DNA of 64,000 nucleotides, from the NCBI GenBank assembly GCA_022560655.1, contig JADFSS010000005.1:1-64000 (forward strand), written 5' to 3'. Under the pieces are notes generated by a model. It did no database searches, was not told the DNA's origin, and saw only the letters and a list, made by a program, of their open reading frames with translations. The position numbers and the translations under genes are program-made. Below, piece by piece: positions 38,477-46,163 of the stretch (its first letter is position 1; each line of letters begins with the position of its first letter). This DNA is from Candidatus Neomarinimicrobiota bacterium (GTDB taxonomy: Bacteria; Fidelibacterota; Marinisomatia; SCGC-AAA003-L08; TS1B11).

Positions 38477-39696
38477 TTTTGCAATTTTTCTGCCTCCGCT
38501 CGCACCTTCTCAACCGCCGCCACAATCCCATCCATCATGTTCCTGTCCGCCAGCAGCTCGAACTGCCGCAGCCAGACCCCCTGCTGAGAGACGTACTCGG
38601 TCACCGGCCAGGATTGGGCCGAGCCGCCCTTGGCCTGCTGCTCCTTAGAGTAGAGGAACGGCAGGTCGGTGAGGGGCCTGTAGCCCTGGGAGGCCACCAC
38701 CCCCTCCGCGTTGAGCGCTTCCAGGAAGCGGGCCCTGGGCAGGCCGTCAAACGGGTCCGGATCGTAGGTAAAAATGAACAGGTGGTAGGCGTTGCGTCCG
38801 GTTTCCGGGTAGCGCCGGGCGCAGGTGATGCCTGGGATGGCGCCGAGCCGCTCCTCCAGGTAGCGTCCGTTGGCCTCCCGGGTGACGGCCCAGGACTCCA
38901 CCTGGGGCAGCTGGTGCAGCAGCACGGCGGCCTGAAAGGCGGAGATGCGCAGGTTCAGCCCCAGGGCTACGTGCTCGTGCCACGGGCCGCCCAGCGCCCG
39001 CCCGCAGTTGTAGATCTGGTACGCCCGCTCATAATAGGCCCGGTCGTTGGTGAGCAATATACCGCCCTCGCCGCCGGTCATATTTTTTGACGACTGAAAC
39101 GAAAAGCAGCCCGCCAGACCGAGGGCGCCCACCTTGCGGCCGGCGTAAATAGCGCCGTGGGCCTGCGCCGCGTCCTCGATGACCGCCAGTCCGTGCTGCT
39201 CCGCCAGCTTGTTAATGGCGGCCATATCGGCGGGGTTGCCCCCGATATGCACCGGCAGGATGGCGCGGGTGCGGGGCGTGATACGCCGGGCGGCGTCCTG
39301 GGGATCGAGATTGAAAGTGGTGGGGTCCACGTCAGCGAAGACCGGGTGAGCCCCGGCATAGCGCACGGCAGCGGCGGTGGCCACGAAGGTATAGGCGGGG
39401 AGGATGACCTCGTCCCCCGGCTCCACCCCCAAGGCCAGCAAGGCGGCCTGGAGGGCCAGCGTGCCGTTGGCCATGGCCAGCGCGAATTCGGCTTCGTGGT
39501 AGGCGGCGAAGGCCTCCTCGAACTGCTTGATGGTCGCTGAGCGCACCCCCCACTGGTCCTCCTCCACGACCTGCCGGAGCGCCTCCACCAGTCCCGGCAG
39601 GCGCGGCGGCCAGGAGGGCCACTGGGTGCGGTCGACGGCCGGGGCACCGCCAAGGAGCGCCAACTGTTCCGCGGGCTGACGAGTGGACGTACTCAT
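38473..39696 (-). CDS. DegT/DnrJ/EryC1/StrS family PLP aminotransferase
   Basis: The product has 407 aa, fold-type I PLP enzyme. The PLP lysine is Lys204 in GCFSFQSSKNMTGGEGG; other signatures are MANGTLALQAALLALG, GDEVILPAYTFVATAAAV, VDPTTFNLDP, VIEDAAQAHGA and NLRISAFQAAVLLHQLP. The family makes amino-sugars (often for surface polysaccharides or antibiotics) or acts as regulatory dehydratase. No sugar pathway genes accompany it here. The last codons run into the AT-rich TIR-like gene, which may have displaced the original downstream sequence. Confidence 0.88.
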   Translation of the reverse strand: MSTSTRQPAEQLALLGGAPAVDRTQWPSWPPRLPGLVEALRQVVEEDQWGVRSATIKQFEEAFAAYHEAEFALAMANGTLALQAALLALGVEPGDEVILPAYTFVATAAAVRYAGAHPVFADVDPTTFNLDPQDAARRITPRTRAILPVHIGGNPADMAAINKLAEQHGLAVIEDAAQAHGAIYAGRKVGALGLAGCFSFQSSKNMTGGEGGILLTNDRAYYERAYQIYNCGRALGGPWHEHVALGLNLRISAFQAAVLLHQLPQVESWAVTREANGRYLEERLGAIPGITCARRYPETGRNAYHLFIFTYDPDPFDGLPRARFLEALNAEGVVASQGYRPLTDLPFLYSKEQQAKGGSAQSWPVTEYVSQQGVWLRQFELLADRNMMDGIVAAVEKVRAEAEKLQK

Positions 39697-39742
39697 GGGC
39701 CGCCGAAGCTACGCGATCCGAGGCCTGTATAGCGCCCCTTTT

Positions 39743-40657
39743 TCACGGCCCCTGACCCCTGCGCCCGGGAAGTTCCTCCAGCGCTTCCAGGGAGCGCGGC
39801 CAGTCCGCTTTCAGCAGGCGCGACAGAGCACGGTCGGCCAGCAACTTGCCCCCGGTCTGGCAGTGGGGGCAGTAGTTGGTCTCGTTGCTGGCGTAACGAA
39901 TGCGCTGCACCGGGTGGCCGCAGACCGGGCAGGGCTGGCCGTGGCGTCCGTGCACGGCCATGCCCTCGCGAAACGCGGTAACTTTTTCGGGGAAGCCGTC
40001 GCCCACTTCCTGGCGCAGGCGGTCGGTCCAGTCCCGGAGCACGTCTTGGGCGGCCAGCCGCAGGCGCTCGATGGCCTCGTCCCCAAGCCGTTGGCTGAGT
40101 GCCAGCGGCGACAGCCGGGCACGGTGCAGGATTTCATCGGAGTAGGCGTTGCCGATGCCGTCAAACAGGCGCGGGTCCATCAGCGCGCGTTTGAGGGTGT
40201 GGCTTTCCCGTTGCAGGGCGTCGCGGAACTGCTGGCGGGTAGCCCCTAGCACGTGCAGGCCACCCCGGTCCATGGCGGCCAGCTGGTCCCGCCCTGCCAG
40301 GAGGTGGAGTGCGGCACGCTTACGGGTTCCGGCCTCGGTCAGCAGCAAGCTGCCGTGGGCAAATTCGAAGGCGGCCAGTCCCAGCTTGCCCGGAATCTTG
40401 CTCCCTGCTGCGCGCCAGTGGAGGCGTCCGGCGATCATCAGGTGGAGCACCAGGAAGTGATCAACGGGGAAGCAGAAGACCAGCCGCTTGCCCAGGCGCT
40501 CGAAGCCGGTGACCGTCTGTCCTTCGATGGTGCTCAGCGGTGGCTCGGCGGTGCGCAGCAGAAAAGGGCTGCGCAGGCGCACCTTGAGCAGTTGTTCGCC
40601 ACCCAGCAGTGCCTCCAGCCGCTCAAGGTAAATGGCAATATCGGGGTACTCGGGCAT
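39743..40657 (-). CDS. Fpg/Nei family DNA glycosylase
   Basis: The product has 304 aa. It starts MPEYPDIAIY, where Pro2 is the nucleophile and Glu3 the acid of the family; Lys57 is in RLGKRLVF. The H2TH region is DPRLFDGIGNAYSDEILHRARLSP, and a C-terminal zinc finger has Cys243, Cys246, Cys263 and Cys266. The YPD in place of the usual LPE is a known subgroup variant. It excises oxidised bases with AP-lyase activity; mutM versus nei cannot be settled from sequence alone. Confidence 0.9.
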   Translation of the reverse strand: MPEYPDIAIYLERLEALLGGEQLLKVRLRSPFLLRTAEPPLSTIEGQTVTGFERLGKRLVFCFPVDHFLVLHLMIAGRLHWRAAGSKIPGKLGLAAFEFAHGSLLLTEAGTRKRAALHLLAGRDQLAAMDRGGLHVLGATRQQFRDALQRESHTLKRALMDPRLFDGIGNAYSDEILHRARLSPLALSQRLGDEAIERLRLAAQDVLRDWTDRLRQEVGDGFPEKVTAFREGMAVHGRHGQPCPVCGHPVQRIRYASNETNYCPHCQTGGKLLADRALSRLLKADWPRSLEALEELPGRRGQGP

Positions 40658-40801
40658 GGGTGGGCGACGTGATTTCCTGCGGGTCGCCGGAAGCTAAGCG
40701 GCGCAGTCCCGAATTACTCTTCTTTATGGTGGCACGGCAGCCTAAGCTTACAACCTTTGGGATTGAACGCCACAGGCTAACCGGAGTAGCGGCGGAGGAA
40801 C

Positions 40802-41764
40802 TTGGCCCGACCTCTCAACTATAACGCCACCTTGATCGAGCGGGAAGACGTCACCGATCTACTGAGCATCTTCCGTGTGCGGCCCGATATTCCGGCCGAC
40901 GCGTCACCCGCTGCGTCGGCGGTCCCCAAATTTGTGGCTGGGCAGTACGCCGTGTTGGGGGCCAACAATGAGCAGGCGCCCGAAAAAGGTGGTTCACGGA
41001 GGGCCTACTCCATCGCCTCACCGCCTTACGAGCAGCGCTGGCTTGAGTTCTACGTGCGCTACGTGGACCGGCCCACCAGCGCCAATCCGTTCACCCACCT
41101 TTTATGGCCGCTGCAGCCGGGCGCCCGGTTGTGGCTGGGCCCCAAGATCACGGGGCACTTCACCCTGGCGCATGCGCTGGGGGAGAACGACCACCGGCTG
41201 CGCCTGTTTGTGGCGGCCGGAACGGGCTTGGCGCCCTTTGTGGCCATGGTGCTGCAAGCGTCCTGGCAGGGCGAATTTGAGCCTGGCAAAGCCCCCAACT
41301 ATGTGCTGCTGCACGGGGCCAGCCACCCCACCGATCTGGCCTACAGCGCGGAACTGGAGGCGCTGCTGAATCCTGTGGCGCCGCGCTATTTTCCATCCAT
41401 AAGTCGCCCCCATCTGCACCCTGATTGGCAGGGTGACACCGGCCGGGTGGAGGCCTTTTTCGAGGCTGAGAAGTTGGCGGACCTGGAGCAGCGCCTGGGA
41501 TTCGAGCCGGGTTACATCGCGCCGGCCAACTGCGTCGTTTTTGTCTGCGGGTTGCAGGGAACCATCGCCGAGACGGTGAAACGGCTGCTGCTGCGCGGTT
41601 TTGTGCCCAGCGACCGGCGCATACAGGAGGCGCTGGCTCTGCCCGCCGGCCTGGCGCCCGCGCTTTACTTTGAGCAGTACGATACGACGCCCATCCTCGA
41701 TTTGACCGACCAGGAGCTGGTGGCCAGCCTCCGGGACAGCTTTTCCACCGCCCCCCTGCAGTAG
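40802..41764 (+). CDS. Ferredoxin-NADP reductase-like flavoprotein
   Basis: The product has 320 aa from a TTG start with GGAGG five bases upstream. The FAD-binding beta-barrel has RAYSIASPP (flavin motif) and FVAGQYAVLG; the NAD(P) domain has LFVAAGTGLAPFVAMVL and a VFVCGLQGTIAETVKRLL helix, as in ferredoxin/flavodoxin-NADP reductases. The spacer between residues 34 and 42 is longer than usual. No iron-sulfur domain is present, so it needs a separate electron carrier. It is upstream of dnaA on the same strand. Confidence 0.85.
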   Translation: MARPLNYNATLIEREDVTDLLSIFRVRPDIPADASPAASAVPKFVAGQYAVLGANNEQAPEKGGSRRAYSIASPPYEQRWLEFYVRYVDRPTSANPFTHLLWPLQPGARLWLGPKITGHFTLAHALGENDHRLRLFVAAGTGLAPFVAMVLQASWQGEFEPGKAPNYVLLHGASHPTDLAYSAELEALLNPVAPRYFPSISRPHLHPDWQGDTGRVEAFFEAEKLADLEQRLGFEPGYIAPANCVVFVCGLQGTIAETVKRLLLRGFVPSDRRIQEALALPAGLAPALYFEQYDTTPILDLTDQELVASLRDSFSTAPLQ

Positions 41765-41888
41765 CCGTCTTAGCCCGCGAGATCTGGGGTGCAAATCGCC
41801 CCTGACGGGCAAAATAATCGGCCTCGCGCCACAATTAACTTGACTGCCTGCGTGGCCGCGGTTCAACTTCAAACGCGTGATCGGTGAG

Positions 41889-41908
41889 TGTGGACAACCT
41901 GTGGATAA
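41889..41908 (-). promoter_or_regulatory. Tandem DnaA boxes upstream of dnaA
   Basis: TGTGGACAA (41889-41897, one mismatch) and TGTGGATAA (41900-41908, perfect) lie two bases apart in the same orientation, 54 bp before the dnaA start. This arrangement fits autoregulation of dnaA. An AT-rich stretch (CAAATTTAATAGTTAAC) follows and may contain the promoter -10. Confidence 0.6.
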
Positions 41909-41962
41909 CTTGCCGGCCGCTAGGCTCGCTTTCAAATTTAATAGTTAACTGACTGAGTACTG

Positions 41963-43312
41963 TTGGACACCTCTGCCGTTTGGCAAAATTGCCTTTCACT
42001 CATTAAAGATCGGGTCGCCACCCAAACCTTTCAGACCTGGTTTGAACCGCTCAAGGTGGCCAACCTGCAGGACTCGCAGCTGACCCTCCAGGTGCCGAGC
42101 CAGTTCTATTATGAGTGGCTCGATGCCCACTATCGGCCCATCATTGTGGCGGCCCTGAAGCAGGCTACCGGCAGGGACCTCCAGGTACAGTACAGCGTGG
42201 TTCTGGGCGAAGGTCTGGCGGATGAGCCTGCGCCCATCTTGCCGACGGAAATTGAGCGCGGGAACGGCTTTTCGCGCCAGTCGCAACTGAACCGCCGTTA
42301 CGCCTTTGAAAACTTTATTGAGGGCGCCGGGAATCAGTTCGCCAAGGCGGCGGCCCAGTCCGTTTGTGATGGCCTGCAAAAAAACCTGTTCAACCCGCTG
42401 GTGATCTATGGCGGGGTGGGGTTGGGCAAGACCCATCTGCTTCAGGCTGTGGGCAATCATATGTTGGCCCAGGATGCCGACACCCGCGTAGTATATGTCA
42501 CCAGCGAGAAGTTCACCTTGGACTTTATTTCATCCATCCAGAAGAACCGCACCACGTCATTTTCCAAATACTATCGCAGTGTGGATATGTTGCTGGTGGA
42601 CGATATTCAATTCTTCCAGAAAAAGGAGCAGACCCAGGAGCAGTTTTTCCACACTTTTAACGACCTTTACCAGCGCGGCAAGCAGATTGTCATGACCCTC
42701 GACCGCCCTCCCAGCGAGCTCTCCGGGTTGCAGGACCGCCTGATCTCCCGTTTTCAGGCCGGCCTGGTCGTCGATATCCATCCGCCCGACCTGGAGACGC
42801 GCATCGCCATTCTGCTGCACAAGGCCGAGCAAGACGGCCTCGATATATCCTACGAGATCACGGAGTATATTGCTCATTGCATCAAGTCCAATGTGCGGGA
42901 CCTGGAGGGGGCCCTCATCCGGCTCCTGGCCTACAGCTCCCTGCGTAACCAGGAGATCAATCTGGAAATGGCCCGGCAGGTGGTCCAGCAGATACTGGGC
43001 AAAAATGCCGCCAAGAATGTCACCGTTGATGAGGTCATCAAGGTCATCTCGGACGAGTTTGACTTTCGCGAGAACCATCTCATCGGCAAGGGGCGCCGCG
43101 CGGATCTCGCCCTGGCCCGGCAGGTCGCCATGTTTTTGGCCCGGGAGCTCACCGGCGCATCGCTCGTGACCATCGGGCTTCATTTCGCCGGACGCGACCA
43201 TTCCACCGTCATTCACGCCTGCCGGACTGTTGAGCACAAGATGAACGCCGACCCCCAATTCATGGCGCGGGTGGGGTCGATCCGGCATGAACTGGCCAAC
43301 AACGTCTTTTAG
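41963..43312 (+). CDS. dnaA: Chromosomal replication initiator DnaA
   Basis: The product has 449 aa from a TTG start. Domain I (VWQNCLSLIKDRVATQTFQTW) is followed by a short linker and AAA+ domain III. That domain carries YAFENFIEGAGNQFAKAAAQ, Walker A GGVGLGKTHLLQAVGNH, Walker B LLVDDIQFF and 'HTFNDLYQRGKQIVMT'. Domain IV ends with the DnaA-box recognition signature HFAGRDHSTVIHACRTVE. It initiates replication. The gene is some 32 kb from dnaN and its oriC-like region, an unusual separation. Confidence 0.97.
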   Translation: MDTSAVWQNCLSLIKDRVATQTFQTWFEPLKVANLQDSQLTLQVPSQFYYEWLDAHYRPIIVAALKQATGRDLQVQYSVVLGEGLADEPAPILPTEIERGNGFSRQSQLNRRYAFENFIEGAGNQFAKAAAQSVCDGLQKNLFNPLVIYGGVGLGKTHLLQAVGNHMLAQDADTRVVYVTSEKFTLDFISSIQKNRTTSFSKYYRSVDMLLVDDIQFFQKKEQTQEQFFHTFNDLYQRGKQIVMTLDRPPSELSGLQDRLISRFQAGLVVDIHPPDLETRIAILLHKAEQDGLDISYEITEYIAHCIKSNVRDLEGALIRLLAYSSLRNQEINLEMARQVVQQILGKNAAKNVTVDEVIKVISDEFDFRENHLIGKGRRADLALARQVAMFLARELTGASLVTIGLHFAGRDHSTVIHACRTVEHKMNADPQFMARVGSIRHELANNVF

Positions 43313-43326
43313 AGGAGGCCCGTACT

Positions 43327-43647
43327 TTGACCGCAGAGAGTGGTTCCGCCCCCCGGCCGCACAAGCTTCCGCCGTCTGAAATCGAGGCGTTTCTCACGGA
43401 GTCGCCCACTTGGACGCATGGTGGTGCTGCGCTCCGCACCACCATCGCCTTTGCCGCTTATCTCGATGGTGCCGCTTTCGTCCAGCAGGTGGCCCTCCTG
43501 GCCGAGGAGGCCAATCACCATCCCGACCTGGTGCTGAGGTGGGGTGCCGTGGACGTTATTCTCACCAGCCACGATGCGGGCGGGGTCACGGCCAGGGACA
43601 TAAATATGGCCCGCAAGATTGCGGAGCTGGCTGGTAGGCTAAGCTGA
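43327..43647 (+). CDS. phhB: 4a-hydroxytetrahydrobiopterin dehydratase (PCD/DCoH)
   Basis: The product has 106 aa from a TTG start 14 bp after dnaA, with GAGGAGG upstream. It has the PCD fold signature EEANHHPDLVLRWGAVDVIL, then TSHDAGGVTARDINMARKI, containing the paired histidines of the active site. The enzyme recycles oxidised pterin cofactor. No pterin-dependent hydroxylase is seen nearby, so moonlighting or another pterin substrate is possible. Confidence 0.88.
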   Translation: MTAESGSAPRPHKLPPSEIEAFLTESPTWTHGGAALRTTIAFAAYLDGAAFVQQVALLAEEANHHPDLVLRWGAVDVILTSHDAGGVTARDINMARKIAELAGRLS

Positions 43648-44013
43648 TATTTGACCGATCAAGCAGCGCTACCCCCGCATGAAACTCACCCCGAGGCAGC
43701 CAGTTGCCACAGCGAGGCTGCTGAATGTCGCGCTGAATCAGGGCGCCGGATAAACAGCTGCTACCCGGCGCGTCGCCTGGGCCCCGCTGCCGCAGCATCA
43801 GACTGTGGAGAGTAAGGTGGCCATGGCGGAACCAGAGACCCCTCTAAATAACGTATCCTGACCACCGCCGCGCACGGGCGGCACATTGCTATTCCACGCG
43901 CGTGGGGCTAGCTTCGGTCACCGTCTCGCGATGATGACGCGGCCCGGTACAGGCTGTGAGAGACCAATAATGCGAGGCTCGATTACATCCACAGGATGGA
44001 CAGTGAGGACGTT
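43648..44013. other. Intergenic stretch with a palindrome, no gene recognised
   Basis: About 366 bp between the pterin dehydratase and the next gene. I see no credible coding frame, tRNA or known structured RNA. A perfect 12-bp palindrome CCACGCGCGTGG lies at 43894-43905 and could be an operator for the downstream pair. Further function is not evident. Confidence 0.4.
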
Positions 44014-44622
44014 ATGAGTAAGACAGCCAAGGGAGAAATTAGACCGGCCGGCAAGGATGCCCCGGCGCAGCAACCGGCCAGGACGGAGCCGCGACGGCCG
44101 TCGCGCCTGGGAAATCTATTCAGCACCCTGAAATACAATCTTTTTCTGGCGATCATTTCAGGGATCCTGGCCTTCGGCGGGGCCGTGTGGGGCGCCATGC
44201 TCGTTCAAAAGGCGCTCTGGGCTGAGCAGACCGGCTATGACCTGACGCAGAAGCGTATCGAACTCATCGAGCGTACGGTGAGCCTCATGGGCAAGAGTAC
44301 CGCGGTCATCGGGCAGGAGAAAAACTACACCAGGAGTTTTCTCACGGCCATGGCCAAGACGGCGGAGGACCCCACTAAGGCCGTGGGCATCATCTCCAAA
44401 ATGCTCAAGGAATCCTCGGTAACGCGCTGCAATATCGCCGATGTCCACGCCGAGTTCATGAGCCTGCTGGCGCTGAATGAAATCTTCTTTGGTGAACGCA
44501 CCCAGACCGCCGTCCGGGTTCTGCAGGCAGCGGAACCGTGGTGGGAAGCGGATTCTGCGCACAAGGCCGACCTCATTGAAGCCCTGAAGGCGGACTTTTT
44601 TCACCAGGAGGAAGATGGCTAA
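44014..44622 (+). CDS. Single-span membrane protein of unknown function
   Basis: The product has about 202 aa. The ATG at 44014 has GAGG five bases upstream; another ATG at 43996 is less well placed. A basic, proline-rich N-terminus is followed by one membrane helix (LAIISGILAFGGAVWGAMLV) and a helical soluble domain: IELIERTVSLMGKSTAVIGQ, KMLKESSVTRCNIADVHAEF, FFGERTQTAVRVLQ. No family is recognised. The stop overlaps the next gene by 8 bp, so the two are probably translationally coupled. Confidence 0.6.
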   Translation: MSKTAKGEIRPAGKDAPAQQPARTEPRRPSRLGNLFSTLKYNLFLAIISGILAFGGAVWGAMLVQKALWAEQTGYDLTQKRIELIERTVSLMGKSTAVIGQEKNYTRSFLTAMAKTAEDPTKAVGIISKMLKESSVTRCNIADVHAEFMSLLALNEIFFGERTQTAVRVLQAAEPWWEADSAHKADLIEALKADFFHQEEDG

Positions 44623-45175
44623 AAGCCCCAGCATGACCCGCATGACCTGGCCTCAGGCGGTTGAACTGCTGGACGCGACCCGGGCCGGGCTCCACCATCT
44701 GGACCCCAAGGTGGATGATGCCCTCGGTGAGGCCCGGGAACTCTATCAGGTCCACCTCCAGGATGACGAGCGCTTCCTGTCGCTCATCTGGCCGGAAGCC
44801 GACGGCAGCCGGCTCCTCACACCCGCTGATGAGGGGCGTACCCTGGGCGAGGTGGCGGCACGGCTCCTGGTGAACAAATGGACGTTTGAAAAGCTGACGG
44901 CTGATCTGGGACTGTCGCCGGTGGAGCACGACCCTGACTATTTCGGCAAGTGCCGCTATATGGACGACGAGTTCGACTACGAGCGCTTTGGCACCCTCAT
45001 GCTGGCGCCGGCGACAGATGAGGAGCGCGAGCAGTCGCCGGAGGGTTCCTTTTTTATATTCGACGGCGTACACCGCTGCCTGACGCTGGCTAAACGGCTG
45101 TTGGCTCAGGAAGAGGACTATCGGCAGGTGCCGGCGCTGCTCATGATACCCCGGCCAGGCTTGCCCGCTGGCTGA
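44615..45175 (+). CDS. Hypothetical protein with a ParB/Srx-like motif
   Basis: The product has 186 aa, starting ATG after an AGGAGG. The C-terminal part contains FFIFDGVHRCLTLAKRLL and RQVPALLMIPRP, resembling the 'DG.HR..A...l.....vPv.v' core of ParB/sulfiredoxin-fold proteins that bind nucleotides. The N-terminal 100 or so residues have no recognisable family. Coupled to the membrane protein before it and followed after 13 bp by an alpha/beta hydrolase gene; function unknown. Confidence 0.6.
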   Translation: MAKSPSMTRMTWPQAVELLDATRAGLHHLDPKVDDALGEARELYQVHLQDDERFLSLIWPEADGSRLLTPADEGRTLGEVAARLLVNKWTFEKLTADLGLSPVEHDPDYFGKCRYMDDEFDYERFGTLMLAPATDEEREQSPEGSFFIFDGVHRCLTLAKRLLAQEEDYRQVPALLMIPRPGLPAG

Positions 45176-45188
45176 TTGGGTCGCCATC

Positions 45189-46163
45189 GTGCTGCCCCAG
45201 GGCGGTGAGGTACCGGCGCTGATCGCCTATCCGCCCGGGAATAGCCCGGTCCCCCTGCTCATTATCGCCCCGGGCTCAGCTTACCCCAAGGAAGGCGCCC
45301 TCATCGCCGCACTGGCCGACCACGCCGTGACGGCCGGCTGGGCGGCGCTACGCTTTGATTGGCGCTACACCGCCGCCGGGGGCCGGGCATCGGGCAACCG
45401 TGCCCGGGAGGTAGCGGACCTGGAGGGGGTTTTGGCCTACGCCGAGGGACTGCCCCGTGTGGCGGCGCAGCCGATTGTGCTGGCGGGCAAATCACTGGGG
45501 GCCGCCGTGGCCTACCGGGTGTTCCGCTCCCGCCCCAAAGTCGCCGCCGTTATCCTGCTGACGCCCGTATTCAGGGACGCAGCCAGCGGTGACAAGCACT
45601 ACCCCGGTCTCAGGGCAGAGCAGCGGCCGGTGTACCTGCTGACGGGCAACAGCGACCCTTTGAACGCGCTGCCAATGATGGAGGCCTATGTACGCGGCGC
45701 CGGTCACCAGGTCGCGGTCACGGTGGTGAACGGCGACCACGGCCTGCAGCTGAGCCGCAAAAAGGATGCCGCCAGCCAGGCCGCCAACGCCGCCAACATC
45801 ACGGGGGCGATGGCAAAGGTGGTGGACTGGCTGGATGGACTGACCGGGAGCTTGGGCGCCGGGACGCGCCGGCCGGTCTTGTTAGCGCCCCAGCAGGTTT
45901 GGAATCGTGAGCGTAATAGCCGGCACGTAGCTGATGAGCAGCACGCCCACGGCCAGGATGATCAGATAGGGCACCACCGAGCGGTAGACAGCGGGCAGCG
46001 GCATCTCGAAGCGGTAGCTGCTCAGGAACAGGTTCATGCCCACCGGCGGCGTCAGGTAGCCCAGCTCCAGATTCACCAGGAAAATAATGCCCAGGTGCAC
46101 CGGGTCGATGCCGAATGCCAGCCCCATAGGCGCAATCAGCGGCACCACAACAATAATCGCTGA
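45189..46163 (+). CDS. Alpha/beta hydrolase (dienelactone hydrolase-like) with run-on C-terminus
   Basis: The frame is 324 codons from a GTG start. Residues 1 to about 218 form a compact alpha/beta hydrolase of the KANL3/Tex30 type: LLIIAPGSAYPKEGAL, nucleophile Ser102 in VLAGKSLGAAVAYRV, Asp156 in TGNSDPLN and His184 in VNGDHGLQ. From about residue 231 the frame runs antisense through the end of the TRAP permease gene (45882 onward), giving a histidine/glutamine-rich tail of about 93 residues that looks like shadow sequence. The natural stop has probably been lost, or the tail is tolerated. Substrate unknown. Confidence 0.75.
   Translation: MLPQGGEVPALIAYPPGNSPVPLLIIAPGSAYPKEGALIAALADHAVTAGWAALRFDWRYTAAGGRASGNRAREVADLEGVLAYAEGLPRVAAQPIVLAGKSLGAAVAYRVFRSRPKVAAVILLTPVFRDAASGDKHYPGLRAEQRPVYLLTGNSDPLNALPMMEAYVRGAGHQVAVTVVNGDHGLQLSRKKDAASQAANAANITGAMAKVVDWLDGLTGSLGAGTRRPVLLAPQQVWNRERNSRHVADEQHAHGQDDQIGHHRAVDSGQRHLEAVAAQEQVHAHRRRQVAQLQIHQENNAQVHRVDAECQPHRRNQRHHNNNR

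Noticed and set aside
43648-44013. tRNA, tmRNA, SRP or RNase P RNA in the empty stretch after the pterin dehydratase
   Set aside because: None of the conserved motifs of these RNAs is visible.
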